Positions 27,181 to 34,627 of a stretch of DNA of 64,000 bases are shown one piece after another. Positions within the stretch are counted from its first letter, which is position 1, and each line of letters begins with the position of its first letter. Source of the DNA: Halorubrum depositum (lineage in GTDB: Archaea; Halobacteriota; Halobacteria; Halobacteriales; Haloferacaceae). The translations under genes were made by a program, and so were the position numbers. A model generated the notes under the pieces. The model made no database searches. It had not been told where the DNA came from and saw only the letters and a program-made list of their open reading frames with translations. Location of the stretch: contig NZ_VCNM01000002.1 in NCBI RefSeq assembly GCF_007671725.1, positions 1,302,001-1,366,000 on the forward strand, given 5' to 3'.

Positions 27181-27330
27181 GGCTTCCAACGGAACGGGCG
27201 CGACCGTCTCGTCGTCGGAGTCCGGAGACACGCGATCGCTGTAGGTCCGGGCGAGGACCGGACTAGTGGGTTCCGTACGCATCGCGCACAAGTCAATGAT
27301 TTTGACCGTGTGTGCCTAATTTTCGGCGCT

Positions 27331-27340
27331 GATATTTATG
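27331..27340 (+). promoter_or_regulatory. Probable promoter of the pilin gene
   Basis: GATATTTATG is the best TATA-like site upstream of the pilin. A start about 25 bases later leaves a leader of some 70-75 bases, unusual beside the leaderless genes around it and possibly regulatory. Confidence 0.4.
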
Positions 27341-27437
27341 CCAGTAAGTACATAAGGTGGCTCCGTTAATCAGAGAGTAACCAGCTAACCGATCGGAACG
27401 GACGGCCGTTTCGTCGGTGGACCGCTGGGTTCAAACT

Positions 27438-27923
27438 ATGAAACCAAGCAACCTGTTCAATTCGGACGACCGTGCCGTGAGTCCCGTTATCGGAGTCATA
27501 CTCATGGTCGCAATCACCGTGATCCTGGCCGCCGTCATCGGGACGTTCGTGCTCGGTCTGGGTGACTCGCTCGGCGACAGTCAGCCGACGGCGCAGTTAG
27601 ATGCCAGCATCGACTACAGTAATAATAATATTACAGTCGAACACGGTGGCGGAGATCCGATTGCAGCCGGCGAAATGACTATGATTGTCAACTACAACGG
27701 CAGCAGCTACCAGTCCAACGGAGCATACAGTGAAAGGCTGACTGTGGGCGACCAGTTCGTGGGAGAAGTTGGAAGCCCCGGTACTACTGTAACCGCTAAC
27801 GCAGATGAGGAAGTTCGTATCCGAATTATTCATGAAAGCAGTGGTTCAGTTCTTCTTGACCGAACAATTGACACGACTGGTTCTGTCAATATTGGAGACA
27901 GTTTCCCTCTCAGCGCAGCATAA
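27438..27923 (+). CDS. Type IV pilin with class III signal peptide (PilA-like)
   Basis: Secreted adhesion-pilus subunit of 161 residues. The start MKPSNLFNSDDRAVSPVIG is followed by a hydrophobic helix up to about residue 40 (VILMVAITVILAAVIGTFVL). A prepilin peptidase (PibD) site is expected before AVSP. This is the conserved Pilin_N (DUF1628) H-domain of haloarchaeal PilA proteins. The remaining 120 residues form a Ser/Asn/Gly-rich beta domain with possible N-glycosylation sites (NNITV, NYNGSSY). The gene uses more A/T-ending codons than its neighbours, which fits transfer or fast divergence of surface proteins. The matching assembly genes may be those at 42093-45850. Confidence 0.9.
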   Translation: MKPSNLFNSDDRAVSPVIGVILMVAITVILAAVIGTFVLGLGDSLGDSQPTAQLDASIDYSNNNITVEHGGGDPIAAGEMTMIVNYNGSSYQSNGAYSERLTVGDQFVGEVGSPGTTVTANADEEVRIRIIHESSGSVLLDRTIDTTGSVNIGDSFPLSAA

Positions 27924-27942
27924 GTAATCAATTCTACCGTCA

Positions 27943-27959
27943 TCGGTTTTTTTTTATTT
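27943..27959 (+). terminator. T-tract terminator of the pilin gene
   Basis: Nine T in a row followed by ATTT, about 25 bases after the pilin stop, in GC-rich surroundings. Archaeal RNA polymerase terminates at such T-runs on the non-template strand. Confidence 0.7.
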
Positions 27960-28271
27960 CGCGTTCAATACAGTAGTTAGAGACATACGATGTTACAGAG
28001 CTACTGAACTGTACCAAGATGGTGTCGCCCACATCGCACTGTAATTCACTTTGCAACGCCACTCACGAGGGACTGCACTAGTCGAGTTCCTTGCCGACTC
28101 CCACACGTCCCGTGCCAGCCGAATCTTCGATCCCGACTCGTCGCAGTAGTGAGTTACCATCTCTGTGATCCGGTCCAGATCGCGCCGGGTTCGCTCATAC
28201 CTAAAGATACAGACTCGCATGAATCATGGATGTCAGCAAACGGGACCACGCGAGGGAAAGAACGAAGTGAG
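27960..28271. other. AT-richer stretch between pilin and tRNA, with one unassigned open frame
   Basis: About 310 bases of lower GC. A minus-strand frame of 75 codons at 27993-28220 ([20 protein letters not shown]) has no similarity I recognise and no clear promoter. It could be a relic of an element that once entered at the tRNA gene, because it lies on the tRNA 3' side. I did not find a second copy of the tRNA 3' end that would mark an attachment site. Confidence 0.3.
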
Positions 28272-28343
28272 TGGACTCGCGGGGATTTGAACCCCGGGCC
28301 TCTTCCTTGCGAAGGAAGCGATCTGCCGCTGATCTACGAGCCC
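28272..28343 (-). tRNA. tRNA-Ala, anticodon CGC
   Basis: A 72-base cloverleaf on the minus strand: acceptor GGGCTCG with CGAGTCC, D arm with AGCGGCA loop, anticodon stem CTTCC/GGAAG around loop TTCGCAA, T arm CGGGG-TTCAAAT-CCCCG, and discriminator A. The third acceptor pair is G-U, the main alanine identity element. Anticodon CGC reads GCG codons, which are frequent here. CCA is not encoded. No intron is present. A box reading TACAAATAC (28367-28375) lies about 25-32 bases before the mature 5' end. Confidence 0.97.
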
Positions 28344-28366
28344 GCACCCGGAACCAATCGCCGTTC

Positions 28367-28375
28367 GTATTTGTA
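28367..28375 (-). promoter_or_regulatory. TATA-like element of tRNA-Ala
   Basis: TACAAATAC on the minus strand is 24-32 bases upstream of the mature tRNA 5' end. Confidence 0.5.
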
Positions 28376-28598
28376 CCTTACCTTTCGACGACCCGCACGC
28401 GGGTGGTTCGCAGGCGACGACGCCCGTCACAGCTCGCGACGAGCACCGCCGATACCGACGGAATTAGATAGCCGGCCGCGCGACGTGCAGTCGAAACGAT
28501 CCCCTTGCGCGTCGATTCCACTTCTTAACCTGTTTAACGTTTTTGAGACGCATCCCACATTCGTTACTCTTTTGCGTGCGGGCGACCCAGATCCGAGC

Positions 28599-29381
28599 AT
28601 GGCAGAAGCGACGGCGACGACGGACCCCGACCCGGCCGCGATCGCGGCCCTGAAACACGTCGGGCTCGTCGGCGGCCTGACCGAGACGAAGGTGTCGTGC
28701 GCGGCGCTGGGCGACCGCCTCGACGCCTCGACGCAGACCGCCTCCCGGCGGTTGCAGACCCTCGAATCCGCGGGGTACATCGAGCGCGACGTTGTCGGCG
28801 ACGGCCAGTGGGTGCGCGTCACCGACGCGGGCGAGGCGGCCCTCCGCGCGGAGTACGCCGACTACCGCCGGCTGTTCGAGAGCGAGGTCGAGCTCGTCCT
28901 CCGCGGCGCCGTCACCGGCGGGATGGGTGAGGGACGCCACTACATCACCCTCTCCGGCTACGCCGAGCAGTTCCGCGAGCGCCTCGGCTACGAACCGTTC
29001 CCGGGCACGCTCAACGTCGACCTGACCGAGGAGAGCGTCCGGCGGCGCGGCGAGATGGCCGGCATCGACGCGGTCCCGATCGACGCGTGGGAGGACGAGG
29101 ACCGCACCTACGGCGCGGCCTCGTGTTACGGCGTCACCCTCGTCGCCGGCGACGACCGCTACGAGGAGGTCCACGCGATCGTCCCCGACCGCACCCACCA
29201 CGACGACGACCAGCTGGAGCTGATCGCCCCCGAGCGCCTCCGCGACGCGCTCGCGCTCGACGACGGCCACGATGTCGAGGTCCGGGTGGCGGCGACGAGC
29301 CGGGCGGACGAGCCCGCGGAGGACGCGGAGGGCGCGGACGACGCCGCCGAGCCCGACGCCCCCGAGACGGAGGCGGCCTGA
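28599..29381 (+). CDS. ribK: CTP-dependent riboflavin kinase fused to a winged-helix domain (RbkR-type)
   Basis: Makes FMN from riboflavin, using CTP in archaea. The 260 residues hold an N-terminal helix-turn-helix (about 15-80, [20 protein letters not shown]). The RibK barrel follows from about 95: [31 protein letters not shown] (with the conserved PGTLN), and a C-terminal [12 protein letters not shown] helix. An acidic tail of about 30 residues is added. From family knowledge, RbkR proteins both phosphorylate riboflavin and repress riboflavin genes. The stop codon overlaps the ribB start (TGATG), and ribE lies 9 kb away. Confidence 0.92.
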   Translation: MAEATATTDPDPAAIAALKHVGLVGGLTETKVSCAALGDRLDASTQTASRRLQTLESAGYIERDVVGDGQWVRVTDAGEAALRAEYADYRRLFESEVELVLRGAVTGGMGEGRHYITLSGYAEQFRERLGYEPFPGTLNVDLTEESVRRRGEMAGIDAVPIDAWEDEDRTYGAASCYGVTLVAGDDRYEEVHAIVPDRTHHDDDQLELIAPERLRDALALDDGHDVEVRVAATSRADEPAEDAEGADDAAEPDAPETEAA

Positions 29382-30133
29382 TGCGCGCCGACGTCGACGC
29401 CGACGGCGACGCGGAGGTCGCCCCCGAGGCCGAGGCCGGAACGACCGCCGACGCGGAGGCCACCGACGCGGCCGAGTCTGTCGAGCGCGCGCTCGCGGCC
29501 TTCCGCGCCGGCGACCCGGTCTGCGTCCACGACTTCGCCGACCGCGAGGGGGAGACGGACATCGTCTACCCGGCCGGCGCCGTCGACGAGGCCGCGGTCG
29601 CGCACATGCGCAACGACGCCGGCGGGCTGATCTGCGTCGCGGTCGCAGACCCCGTCGCGAACGCGTTCGGGCTCCCGTTCCTCGCCGACGCGCTCGACCA
29701 CCCCGCGGTCGACGACGACCCGGACTACGACGACCGCTCCTCGTTCTCCCTCCCCGTGAACCACCGCGAGACGTTCACCGGGATCACGGACGAGGACCGC
29801 GCGCGGACCATCGTCGAGCTCGCGGGCGCGGCCGCCGACGTCGACGCCGACCCCGCAGGGTACGGTCCCGAAGACTTCGCGGCGGAGTTCCGCGCGCCCG
29901 GCCACGTCCACGTGCTCCGGGGCGACCGCGACGGGCTCGGCGGCCGGACCGGTCACACGGAGCTCGGACTCGCGATGGCCGAGGCCATCGGCGCCGCCCC
30001 CGCCGCCGTGGTCTGCGAGATGCTCGACGACGAGACGGGCGCCGCGCTGGCGCCCGCGGATGCCGAGGCGTACGCCCGCCGGCGACAGATTCCCTACGTC
30101 GAGGGCGCCGCGCTCGTCGAGGCGCTTAAATAA
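29381..30133 (+). CDS. ribB: 3,4-dihydroxy-2-butanone 4-phosphate synthase
   Basis: Makes the four-carbon unit of riboflavin from ribulose 5-phosphate. Of its 250 residues the first 35 are an Ala/Asp/Glu-rich leader. The catalytic features follow: HDFADREGETDIVYPA (acidic Mg2+ loop), MRNDAGGLICVAV, NHRETFTGITDEDRART (the TGI-x-DRA element) and GRTGHTELGLAMAEA (RxGHTE). The C terminus ends just before structured repeat copy 2. It is translationally coupled to ribK by the TGATG overlap. Confidence 0.93.
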   Translation: MRADVDADGDAEVAPEAEAGTTADAEATDAAESVERALAAFRAGDPVCVHDFADREGETDIVYPAGAVDEAAVAHMRNDAGGLICVAVADPVANAFGLPFLADALDHPAVDDDPDYDDRSSFSLPVNHRETFTGITDEDRARTIVELAGAAADVDADPAGYGPEDFAAEFRAPGHVHVLRGDRDGLGGRTGHTELGLAMAEAIGAAPAAVVCEMLDDETGAALAPADAEAYARRRQIPYVEGAALVEALK

Positions 30134-30140
30134 GCGAACG

Positions 30141-30386
30141 ATGCGGTGGCGCGCGCCTCCGAGCGGCCGCCCTCGGCGGCCGCGAGGTGCGCGTGCGAGG
30201 GAGTCGCTGGCGCCCTCGGCGCCAGCGACGAGGCTGGGGAGGCGTGAGGTGCGGTTGCGGTCGGGGTGGGACTCAAAGGGGCAGCCGCGAGAGGCACGGA
30301 GGCGACGCAAGCACCGCAAGGAAGGAGCGTAGCGACTGACTGAGAAGCGCAGCGAGCGTCCGTGCCTCTCGCGGCTGGGGCTTTGG
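30141..30386 (+). ncRNA. Dispersed structured element, copy 2 (candidate non-coding RNA)
   Basis: A 246-base element starting eight bases after the ribB stop, with the same order of conserved blocks as 20341-20600. Its variable hairpins are different but equally perfect (GCGGCCGC-CCTC-GGCGGCCGC and TCGCTGGCGCC-CTC-GGCGCCAGCGA). The closing stem arms 30282-30300 (CAGCCGCGAGAGGCACGGA) and 30359-30377 pair over 19 bp around a 58-base inner region. CTTAAATAA (30125-30133) at the ribB end may serve as a TATA box. Compensated changes against copy 1 support a conserved fold. No protein frame is shared by the copies in any credible way. Confidence 0.6.
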
Positions 30387-30484
30387 TGGTGTTCTCCGTC
30401 GCCCCAGTATCTACGAGATATAAGTGAACAGCGAGGACTCCGGCAGCATTCGACTCGTAATAGTCGCGTTCTCCGCATGTCGCA

Positions 30485-30494
30485 GATTTAAGAC
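30485..30494 (+). promoter_or_regulatory. TATA-like element of ilvE
   Basis: AGATTTAAGA lies 22-31 bases before the ilvE ATG, giving a leaderless transcript. Confidence 0.6.
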
Positions 30495-30515
30495 CGACGG
30501 CCGCAACCTCCGGGT

Positions 30516-31445
30516 ATGGGATTCGACGAGATGGACGTCGACACGATCTGGAAGAACGGGGAGTTCCTCGACTGGGAGGACGCGACGACCCACGTTCTGA
30601 CCCACGCGCTCCACTACGGGAGCGGCGTGTTCGAGGGCGTCCGCTGTTACGACACCGAGCAGGGGCCGGCGGTGTTCCGGTGGGAGGAACACCTCGACCG
30701 GCTGTTCGACTCCGCGAAGATGTACGACATGGAGATCGAGCACTCCCGCGAGGAGATCACCGAGGCAACCCTCGAACTCCTCGACCGGCAGGACCTCGAC
30801 TCCGCGTACATCCGCCCGATCGCCTACTACGGGTACGACTCGCTCGGCGTCTCGCCGAGGGACTGCCCGACCGACCTCGTGCTCGCGGCGTGGCCGTGGG
30901 GCGCGTACCTCGGCGAGGAGGCCCTCGAAGAGGGCGTCGACGTGATGGTCTCCTCGTGGCGGAAGCACGCCTCCTCGCAGGTGCCGACGAACGTGAAGAC
31001 CACCGGCCTCTACGTCAACTCCATGCTCGCGGGCGAGGAGGCCCGGCGGAACGGCTACGTCGAGGCGATCGTCTTGAACAAGGAGGGGAACGTCGCCGAG
31101 GGGCCGGGCGAGAACGTGTTCATGGTGAACGACGGCGAGATCTACACCACCGGGCCGGCCCAGTCCATCCTCGAGGGGATCACCCGCGACACCGTCATCG
31201 CGCTCGCCGAGGAGCGCGGCTACGAGGTCCACGACGAGGCCGTCATCTCCCGCGGCCAGCTGTACACCGCCGACGAGCTGTTCTTCACCGGCTCCGCGGC
31301 CGAGGTCACCCCTATCCGCTCCGTCGACGACACCGAGATCGGCGCGGGCACCCGCGGTCCGGTCACCGAGGAGCTCCAGGGCGCCTTCTTCGACCTCGTC
31401 GAGCGCCGGACCGACGACCACGACGACTGGTTCACGTACCTGTAG
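30516..31445 (+). CDS. ilvE: Branched-chain amino acid aminotransferase
   Basis: Transfers amino groups between glutamate and the 2-oxo acids of Leu, Ile and Val. The 309 residues of a fold-type IV PLP enzyme include HALHYGSGVFEGVRCYD near the N terminus, the PLP lysine K161 in VPTNVKTTGLYVNSM, NEGNV-like EGNVAEGPGENVFMV, and DELFFTGSAAEVTPI near the C terminus. Length is standard. Several in-frame Met follow, but the ATG at 30516 is supported by the TATA spacing. Confidence 0.94.
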   Translation: MGFDEMDVDTIWKNGEFLDWEDATTHVLTHALHYGSGVFEGVRCYDTEQGPAVFRWEEHLDRLFDSAKMYDMEIEHSREEITEATLELLDRQDLDSAYIRPIAYYGYDSLGVSPRDCPTDLVLAAWPWGAYLGEEALEEGVDVMVSSWRKHASSQVPTNVKTTGLYVNSMLAGEEARRNGYVEAIVLNKEGNVAEGPGENVFMVNDGEIYTTGPAQSILEGITRDTVIALAEERGYEVHDEAVISRGQLYTADELFFTGSAAEVTPIRSVDDTEIGAGTRGPVTEELQGAFFDLVERRTDDHDDWFTYL

Positions 31446-31510
31446 GCAGGTGGTACGCTCTCGGTCGGAGCCTCTCCGCCGCGCCTGAAATTATCGCCGC
31501 CGCCCCACGT

Positions 31511-32215
31511 TCAGTCGTTCCCGCCGTCCGTCGACGGGCGCTCCGTCTCTCCGGGGGTACCGTCGGTGCGGACGCCGCCGACGCCGCCCGGCCGCCGGGT
31601 GCGGTCGTCGGGGGGCGCCTCCTCCTGAACGGGGACCTGGTGAGCGGACTCGGCGAAGCCGGCCGAGAGGACGCGGGTCATCCCCTCCTCGACGGTCTCG
31701 CCGGTCTCCTCGATGCGCTCCGGCTCGACCTCGATGACGAAGCCGGTGGTGATGTTCGGCGCCGTCGGCATGAACAAGACGATCTTCCCGTCGCGGGTCT
31801 TCTTCCCGGTCCGGAACGCAGTCATGCGGATCCCCGGCCACGTCTCGATGTACACCGGGCTCTGGAGCTCGTCCGTCCCGGAGACCGCCGTCTCGATCGC
31901 GAGCTTGGAGGCGTTGTACACCACGCGCAGCGCCGGGATCCGGTTTATCGCACCGTCGACGGCGGACTCCGCGATCCGTCCGAACGTCGTCCGCATGAGG
32001 TAGCCGACCGCGAGGACGACGGTCGCGAACACCGCGAGCGCGATGATCACGCGGGAAATCGGCTCCAGCGGACCGGGGATGATCGCCGGCTGCAGCCCCT
32101 CGATGAGAGGGATCGAGGCGATGTAGCGGTAGATCCACTGGATGACGAGGAGGAGGACTAGGAGGGGCGCCAACACGATGAGCCCGCTGGCGAAGTCGCG
32201 TTTCCACGTGGACAT
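31511..32215 (-). CDS. DUF502 family membrane protein
   Basis: 234 residues with two membrane spans, at about 9-30 (GLIVLAPLLVLLLVIQWIY) and 52-75. A soluble domain follows with NRIPALRVVYNASKLAIETA, WPGIRMTAFRTGKKTRDG and FMPTAPNITTGFVIEVEP. These are the conserved elements of DUF502, a family found in bacteria, archaea and plants (COV-like proteins) whose function is unclear. The last 30 residues are a disordered Pro/Gly/Thr-rich tail. It converges with ilvE. Confidence 0.9.
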   Translation of the reverse strand: MSTWKRDFASGLIVLAPLLVLLLVIQWIYRYIASIPLIEGLQPAIIPGPLEPISRVIIALAVFATVVLAVGYLMRTTFGRIAESAVDGAINRIPALRVVYNASKLAIETAVSGTDELQSPVYIETWPGIRMTAFRTGKKTRDGKIVLFMPTAPNITTGFVIEVEPERIEETGETVEEGMTRVLSAGFAESAHQVPVQEEAPPDDRTRRPGGVGGVRTDGTPGETERPSTDGGND

Positions 32216-32367
32216 CTATCGGGTGGGTATGCGGCGGCGACCCTTAAGAGGGCTTCTACCGGAGCGGCCGGCGGGCGAGATGACGGGCGGGGAGACGGGC
32301 GAGGCGAGGCGACGGGCCGGGCGAGGCGGACGGGGAGAGGCGGGCGACGAGCACACCGATCGCGGGC

Positions 32368-33207
32368 TCACCGACCCGCGACGGCGCGCAGCGCGAACGT
32401 CAGGTTCTCTCTGCGCTCGCGGACGCGACGGTAGAAGTAGGAGAGCCACCTGTCGCCGTACGGCGCGTACTGGACCACGTCGACGCCCTGCGCGGCGAGG
32501 TCGCGCTGGGCGTCCTCGCGGACGCCCATCAGCATCTGGACCTCGTAGTCGGTGCCGTGCTCGCGCGCGAGGCGGTCGGCCAGCGAGATCATCGCGGGAT
32601 CGTGGCTGCCGACGGCGACGCCCCGGTCCCGGCGCTCGAAGAGGAAGCGGAGGTCCTCGCGGTACGCCTCGTCGACGCGCGACCGCTCTTCGTACGCGAT
32701 CGACGCCGGCTCGTCGTACGCCCCCTTCACGAGCCGGATCGCTCCCGGGACGTCGACGAGGCGCTCGAGGTCCTCGCGGGTGCGCCTGAGGTTGGACTGC
32801 ACGCACTGCCCGACGCTCCACGGGTAGTCGGCGGCGATCGACTCGAAGGCGTCGAGCGTGGCGTCGGTGGTGTCGGCGCCCTCCATGTCACACCAGACGA
32901 AGGCGTCGCGCTCGTGGGCACGGGCGACGATCTCGCGATAGTGTTCCTCGAACAGGTCGCTCGAGACGTCGAGCCCGATCTGTGAGGGTTTCACCGAGAC
33001 GCAGGCATCGAGGCCGCTGTCGGCGATGTCGTCCAACAGCGAGAGGTACGCGTCGACGTCGGCGCGCGCGTCGGCGGGACTGTCGTAGTGCTCGCCGAGC
33101 AGGTTGACGACGACGGCGATACCGTCCTCGTTGCAGGCCCGGACGTGGTCGAGGGCTTCCGGGACGCTCTCGCCGGCGACGAACCGCCGCGCGATCGGAG
33201 GGATCAT
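32368..33207 (-). CDS. putA: Proline dehydrogenase
   Basis: FAD enzyme that oxidises proline to pyrroline-5-carboxylate at the membrane. It is the monofunctional short type with 279 residues. The barrel elements are [105 protein letters not shown] and near the end [19 protein letters not shown], the proline-site signature. The ATG at 33205-33207 is used; the longer frame is a shadow of carS. Whether P5C dehydrogenase is encoded elsewhere cannot be seen. The symbol follows common usage for this enzyme. Confidence 0.92.
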   Translation of the reverse strand: MIPPIARRFVAGESVPEALDHVRACNEDGIAVVVNLLGEHYDSPADARADVDAYLSLLDDIADSGLDACVSVKPSQIGLDVSSDLFEEHYREIVARAHERDAFVWCDMEGADTTDATLDAFESIAADYPWSVGQCVQSNLRRTREDLERLVDVPGAIRLVKGAYDEPASIAYEERSRVDEAYREDLRFLFERRDRGVAVGSHDPAMISLADRLAREHGTDYEVQMLMGVREDAQRDLAAQGVDVVQYAPYGDRWLSYFYRRVRERRENLTFALRAVAGR

Positions 33208-33280
33208 ACCGGATCTGAGGGCGGCGACGACTTCACTGTTGTCGAAGCGCGGGTCTCGTGGATCGGCGAGACGGATCCGT

Positions 33281-33290
33281 GGTTTATATA
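33281..33290 (+). promoter_or_regulatory. TATA-like element of carS
   Basis: GGTTTATATA lies 24-33 bases before the carS ATG. Confidence 0.6.
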
Positions 33291-33313
33291 CTCCCGACGG
33301 GAGTGGACCGGGT

Positions 33314-33856
33314 ATGATCGGTTCGCTCGTGGCGACGGCGTTCTGGGCGATGGTGCCCGCGTACGTGCCCAACAACGCCGCGGTGCTCGCCGGCGGCGGC
33401 CGCCCCATCGACGGCGGCCGCGAGTGGCGCGGGGCGCGCCTGCTCGGCGACGGGAAGACGTGGCGCGGCACGGCTGTCGGCACCCTCGTCGGCGTCGTCC
33501 TCGCGGTCGCGCTCAACGCGGTCAACGGCCCCGCGAGCGCCGCCCTCGGCGTCGACCTCCCGACGTTCGCGCTCCCCGCGGCGGTCGCGCTCGCATTCGG
33601 CGCGATGTGCGGCGACATCGGCGCCTCCTTCCTCAAGCGCCGCTCCGGCCGCGAGCGCGGCGCCGCGTTCCCCGGACTGGACCAGCTCGACTTCGTCGCC
33701 GGGGCGCTGCTGGCCGTCTTCGTCGTCGACACCGACTGGGCGCTGGCGACGTTCACGCCGTCCGTCCTCGTCGTCGTCCTCGCGATGACCCCCGTCCTCC
33801 ACGTGGTCACGAACGTCGGCGCCTACCTCCTCGGGCTGAAGAACGAGCCCTGGTAG
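33314..33856 (+). CDS. carS: CDP-archaeol synthase
   Basis: Membrane enzyme that activates digeranylgeranylglyceryl phosphate with CTP, the entry to archaeal phospholipid head groups. It has 180 residues and about five spans. Family motifs are [17 protein letters not shown] at the N terminus, [15 protein letters not shown] (the GDGKTxRG nucleotide-binding element), and [20 protein letters not shown] with the conserved Lys/Arg loop and GLDQLDF after it. It is divergent from proline dehydrogenase. The GGGP synthase of the same pathway lies at 38941-39639. Confidence 0.93.
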   Translation: MIGSLVATAFWAMVPAYVPNNAAVLAGGGRPIDGGREWRGARLLGDGKTWRGTAVGTLVGVVLAVALNAVNGPASAALGVDLPTFALPAAVALAFGAMCGDIGASFLKRRSGRERGAAFPGLDQLDFVAGALLAVFVVDTDWALATFTPSVLVVVLAMTPVLHVVTNVGAYLLGLKNEPW

Positions 33857-33964
33857 GCGAGGCGGTCGGCCCGTCGCTTGCGGAGGGGCGCGCGTCCGGC
33901 CCGACCGCGACCGTCGAACTCGCCGCCAGTCGCCACCGGCGCGCTCCGCTCGCGGCCGTACTAC

Positions 33965-33977
33965 GTGAATAGTTCAC
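33965..33977. repeat. Perfect short inverted repeat in a 257-base gap
   Basis: GTGAATAGTTCAC has 5-base arms around TAG. It lies in an AT-rich part of the gap between carS and the zinc-finger gene, about 140 bases ahead of the latter. It may be an operator; nothing else but a TATA box is seen in this gap. Confidence 0.35.
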
Positions 33978-34080
33978 AATAAACACGACACAGCACGCCG
34001 ACGTAGAGACGTGCACACGATCTGACGAGATAACCGATCGTTCGTGGTCGATGTGACGGTTCAGTGAGAACCACGGGAAG

Positions 34081-34090
34081 ATATATATAC
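34081..34090 (+). promoter_or_regulatory. TATA box of the 60-residue zinc-finger gene
   Basis: ATATATATAC, 24-33 bases ahead of the ATG at 34114. It is one of the strongest TATA matches in the window and suggests high expression. Confidence 0.65.
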
Positions 34091-34113
34091 TCGCGTGCCA
34101 TTCGTTAGCACGC

Positions 34114-34296
34114 ATGTCTAGTAGTGCACCCAGTTCGGACGACGACGTGCTCGACGAGTTCCTGTCCGATCGCGGCCACGAGACCGAGATCGTACGCTGG
34201 GAGCGGTCCTATAACAAACTCCAGTGTCCGGAGTGCGGTGCACTCCACCCCGAGGGAACGGCGCGGTGTGAGGTCTGCGACTGGCGCCCGACCTGA
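34114..34296 (+). CDS. Small zinc-finger protein (HVO_0416-like)
   Basis: 60 residues: an acidic start with DDDVLDEFLSDRGHETE, the strand WERSYNKLQCPECGALHPEG, then CEVCDW at the end. Two Cys pairs (CPEC and CEVC) form one zinc site. I recall a haloarchaeal family named after HVO_0416 with this order, but the match is from memory. Haloferax deletion work has linked several such proteins to growth and biofilm traits. The very good TATA box suggests an abundant product. Confidence 0.75.
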   Translation: MSSSAPSSDDDVLDEFLSDRGHETEIVRWERSYNKLQCPECGALHPEGTARCEVCDWRPT

Positions 34297-34384
34297 CGCT
34301 GACGCCGGCTCACGGGCGGTTAGCGGTTTTCTTTCGGTTACACTCGGCGGCAGTATTATGTAGTATCAATCGATAGTGACGACC

Positions 34385-34543
34385 ATGCCGACCTGCCAGA
34401 ACTGCGGTTCGTTCGTCACGACCGATTACGTTCGGGTGTTCACCCCGAACGAGGTCGATCGCCCCCGCGTCTGCCCCGCCTGCGAGGACCTCGTCCGCGA
34501 CGGCGCCGACGTTCGGGAGGCGCGCGCGACGCGAAGCAACTGA
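34385..34543 (+). CDS. Small zinc-finger protein (52 residues)
   Basis: Starts MPTCQNCGSFVTTDYVRVF and contains CPACEDLVRDG. The pairs CQNC (4-7) and CPAC (30-33) make one zinc site. The sequence looks like the DUF7563-type mini-proteins I remember from haloarchaeal annotation. It lies 88 bases after another zinc mini-protein on the same strand. The AT-rich stretch just before it (34350-34375) contains TATGTAGTAT, a possible promoter. Confidence 0.72.
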   Translation: MPTCQNCGSFVTTDYVRVFTPNEVDRPRVCPACEDLVRDGADVREARATRSN

Positions 34544-34594
34544 CCTGTCAGGCGACGGATCGTAGCGTTTCGACCGGAACGACCCCGAGCCACG

Positions 34595-34604
34595 GCGTTT
34601 AAGG
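34595..34604 (+). promoter_or_regulatory. TATA-like element of the helicase gene
   Basis: GCGTTTAAGG lies 24-33 bases ahead of the helicase ATG at 34628. Confidence 0.5.
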
Positions 34605-34627
34605 AGAACCGGGATCAGGGATACACA

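Noticed and set aside
28233-28430. Minus-strand ORF across the tRNA gene
   Set aside because: It is the translation of tRNA-Ala and its promoter; a complete cloverleaf explains the sequence.
28500-28598. FMN riboswitch ahead of ribK
   Set aside because: No RFN-type conserved blocks are present; archaea of this group use protein regulation instead.
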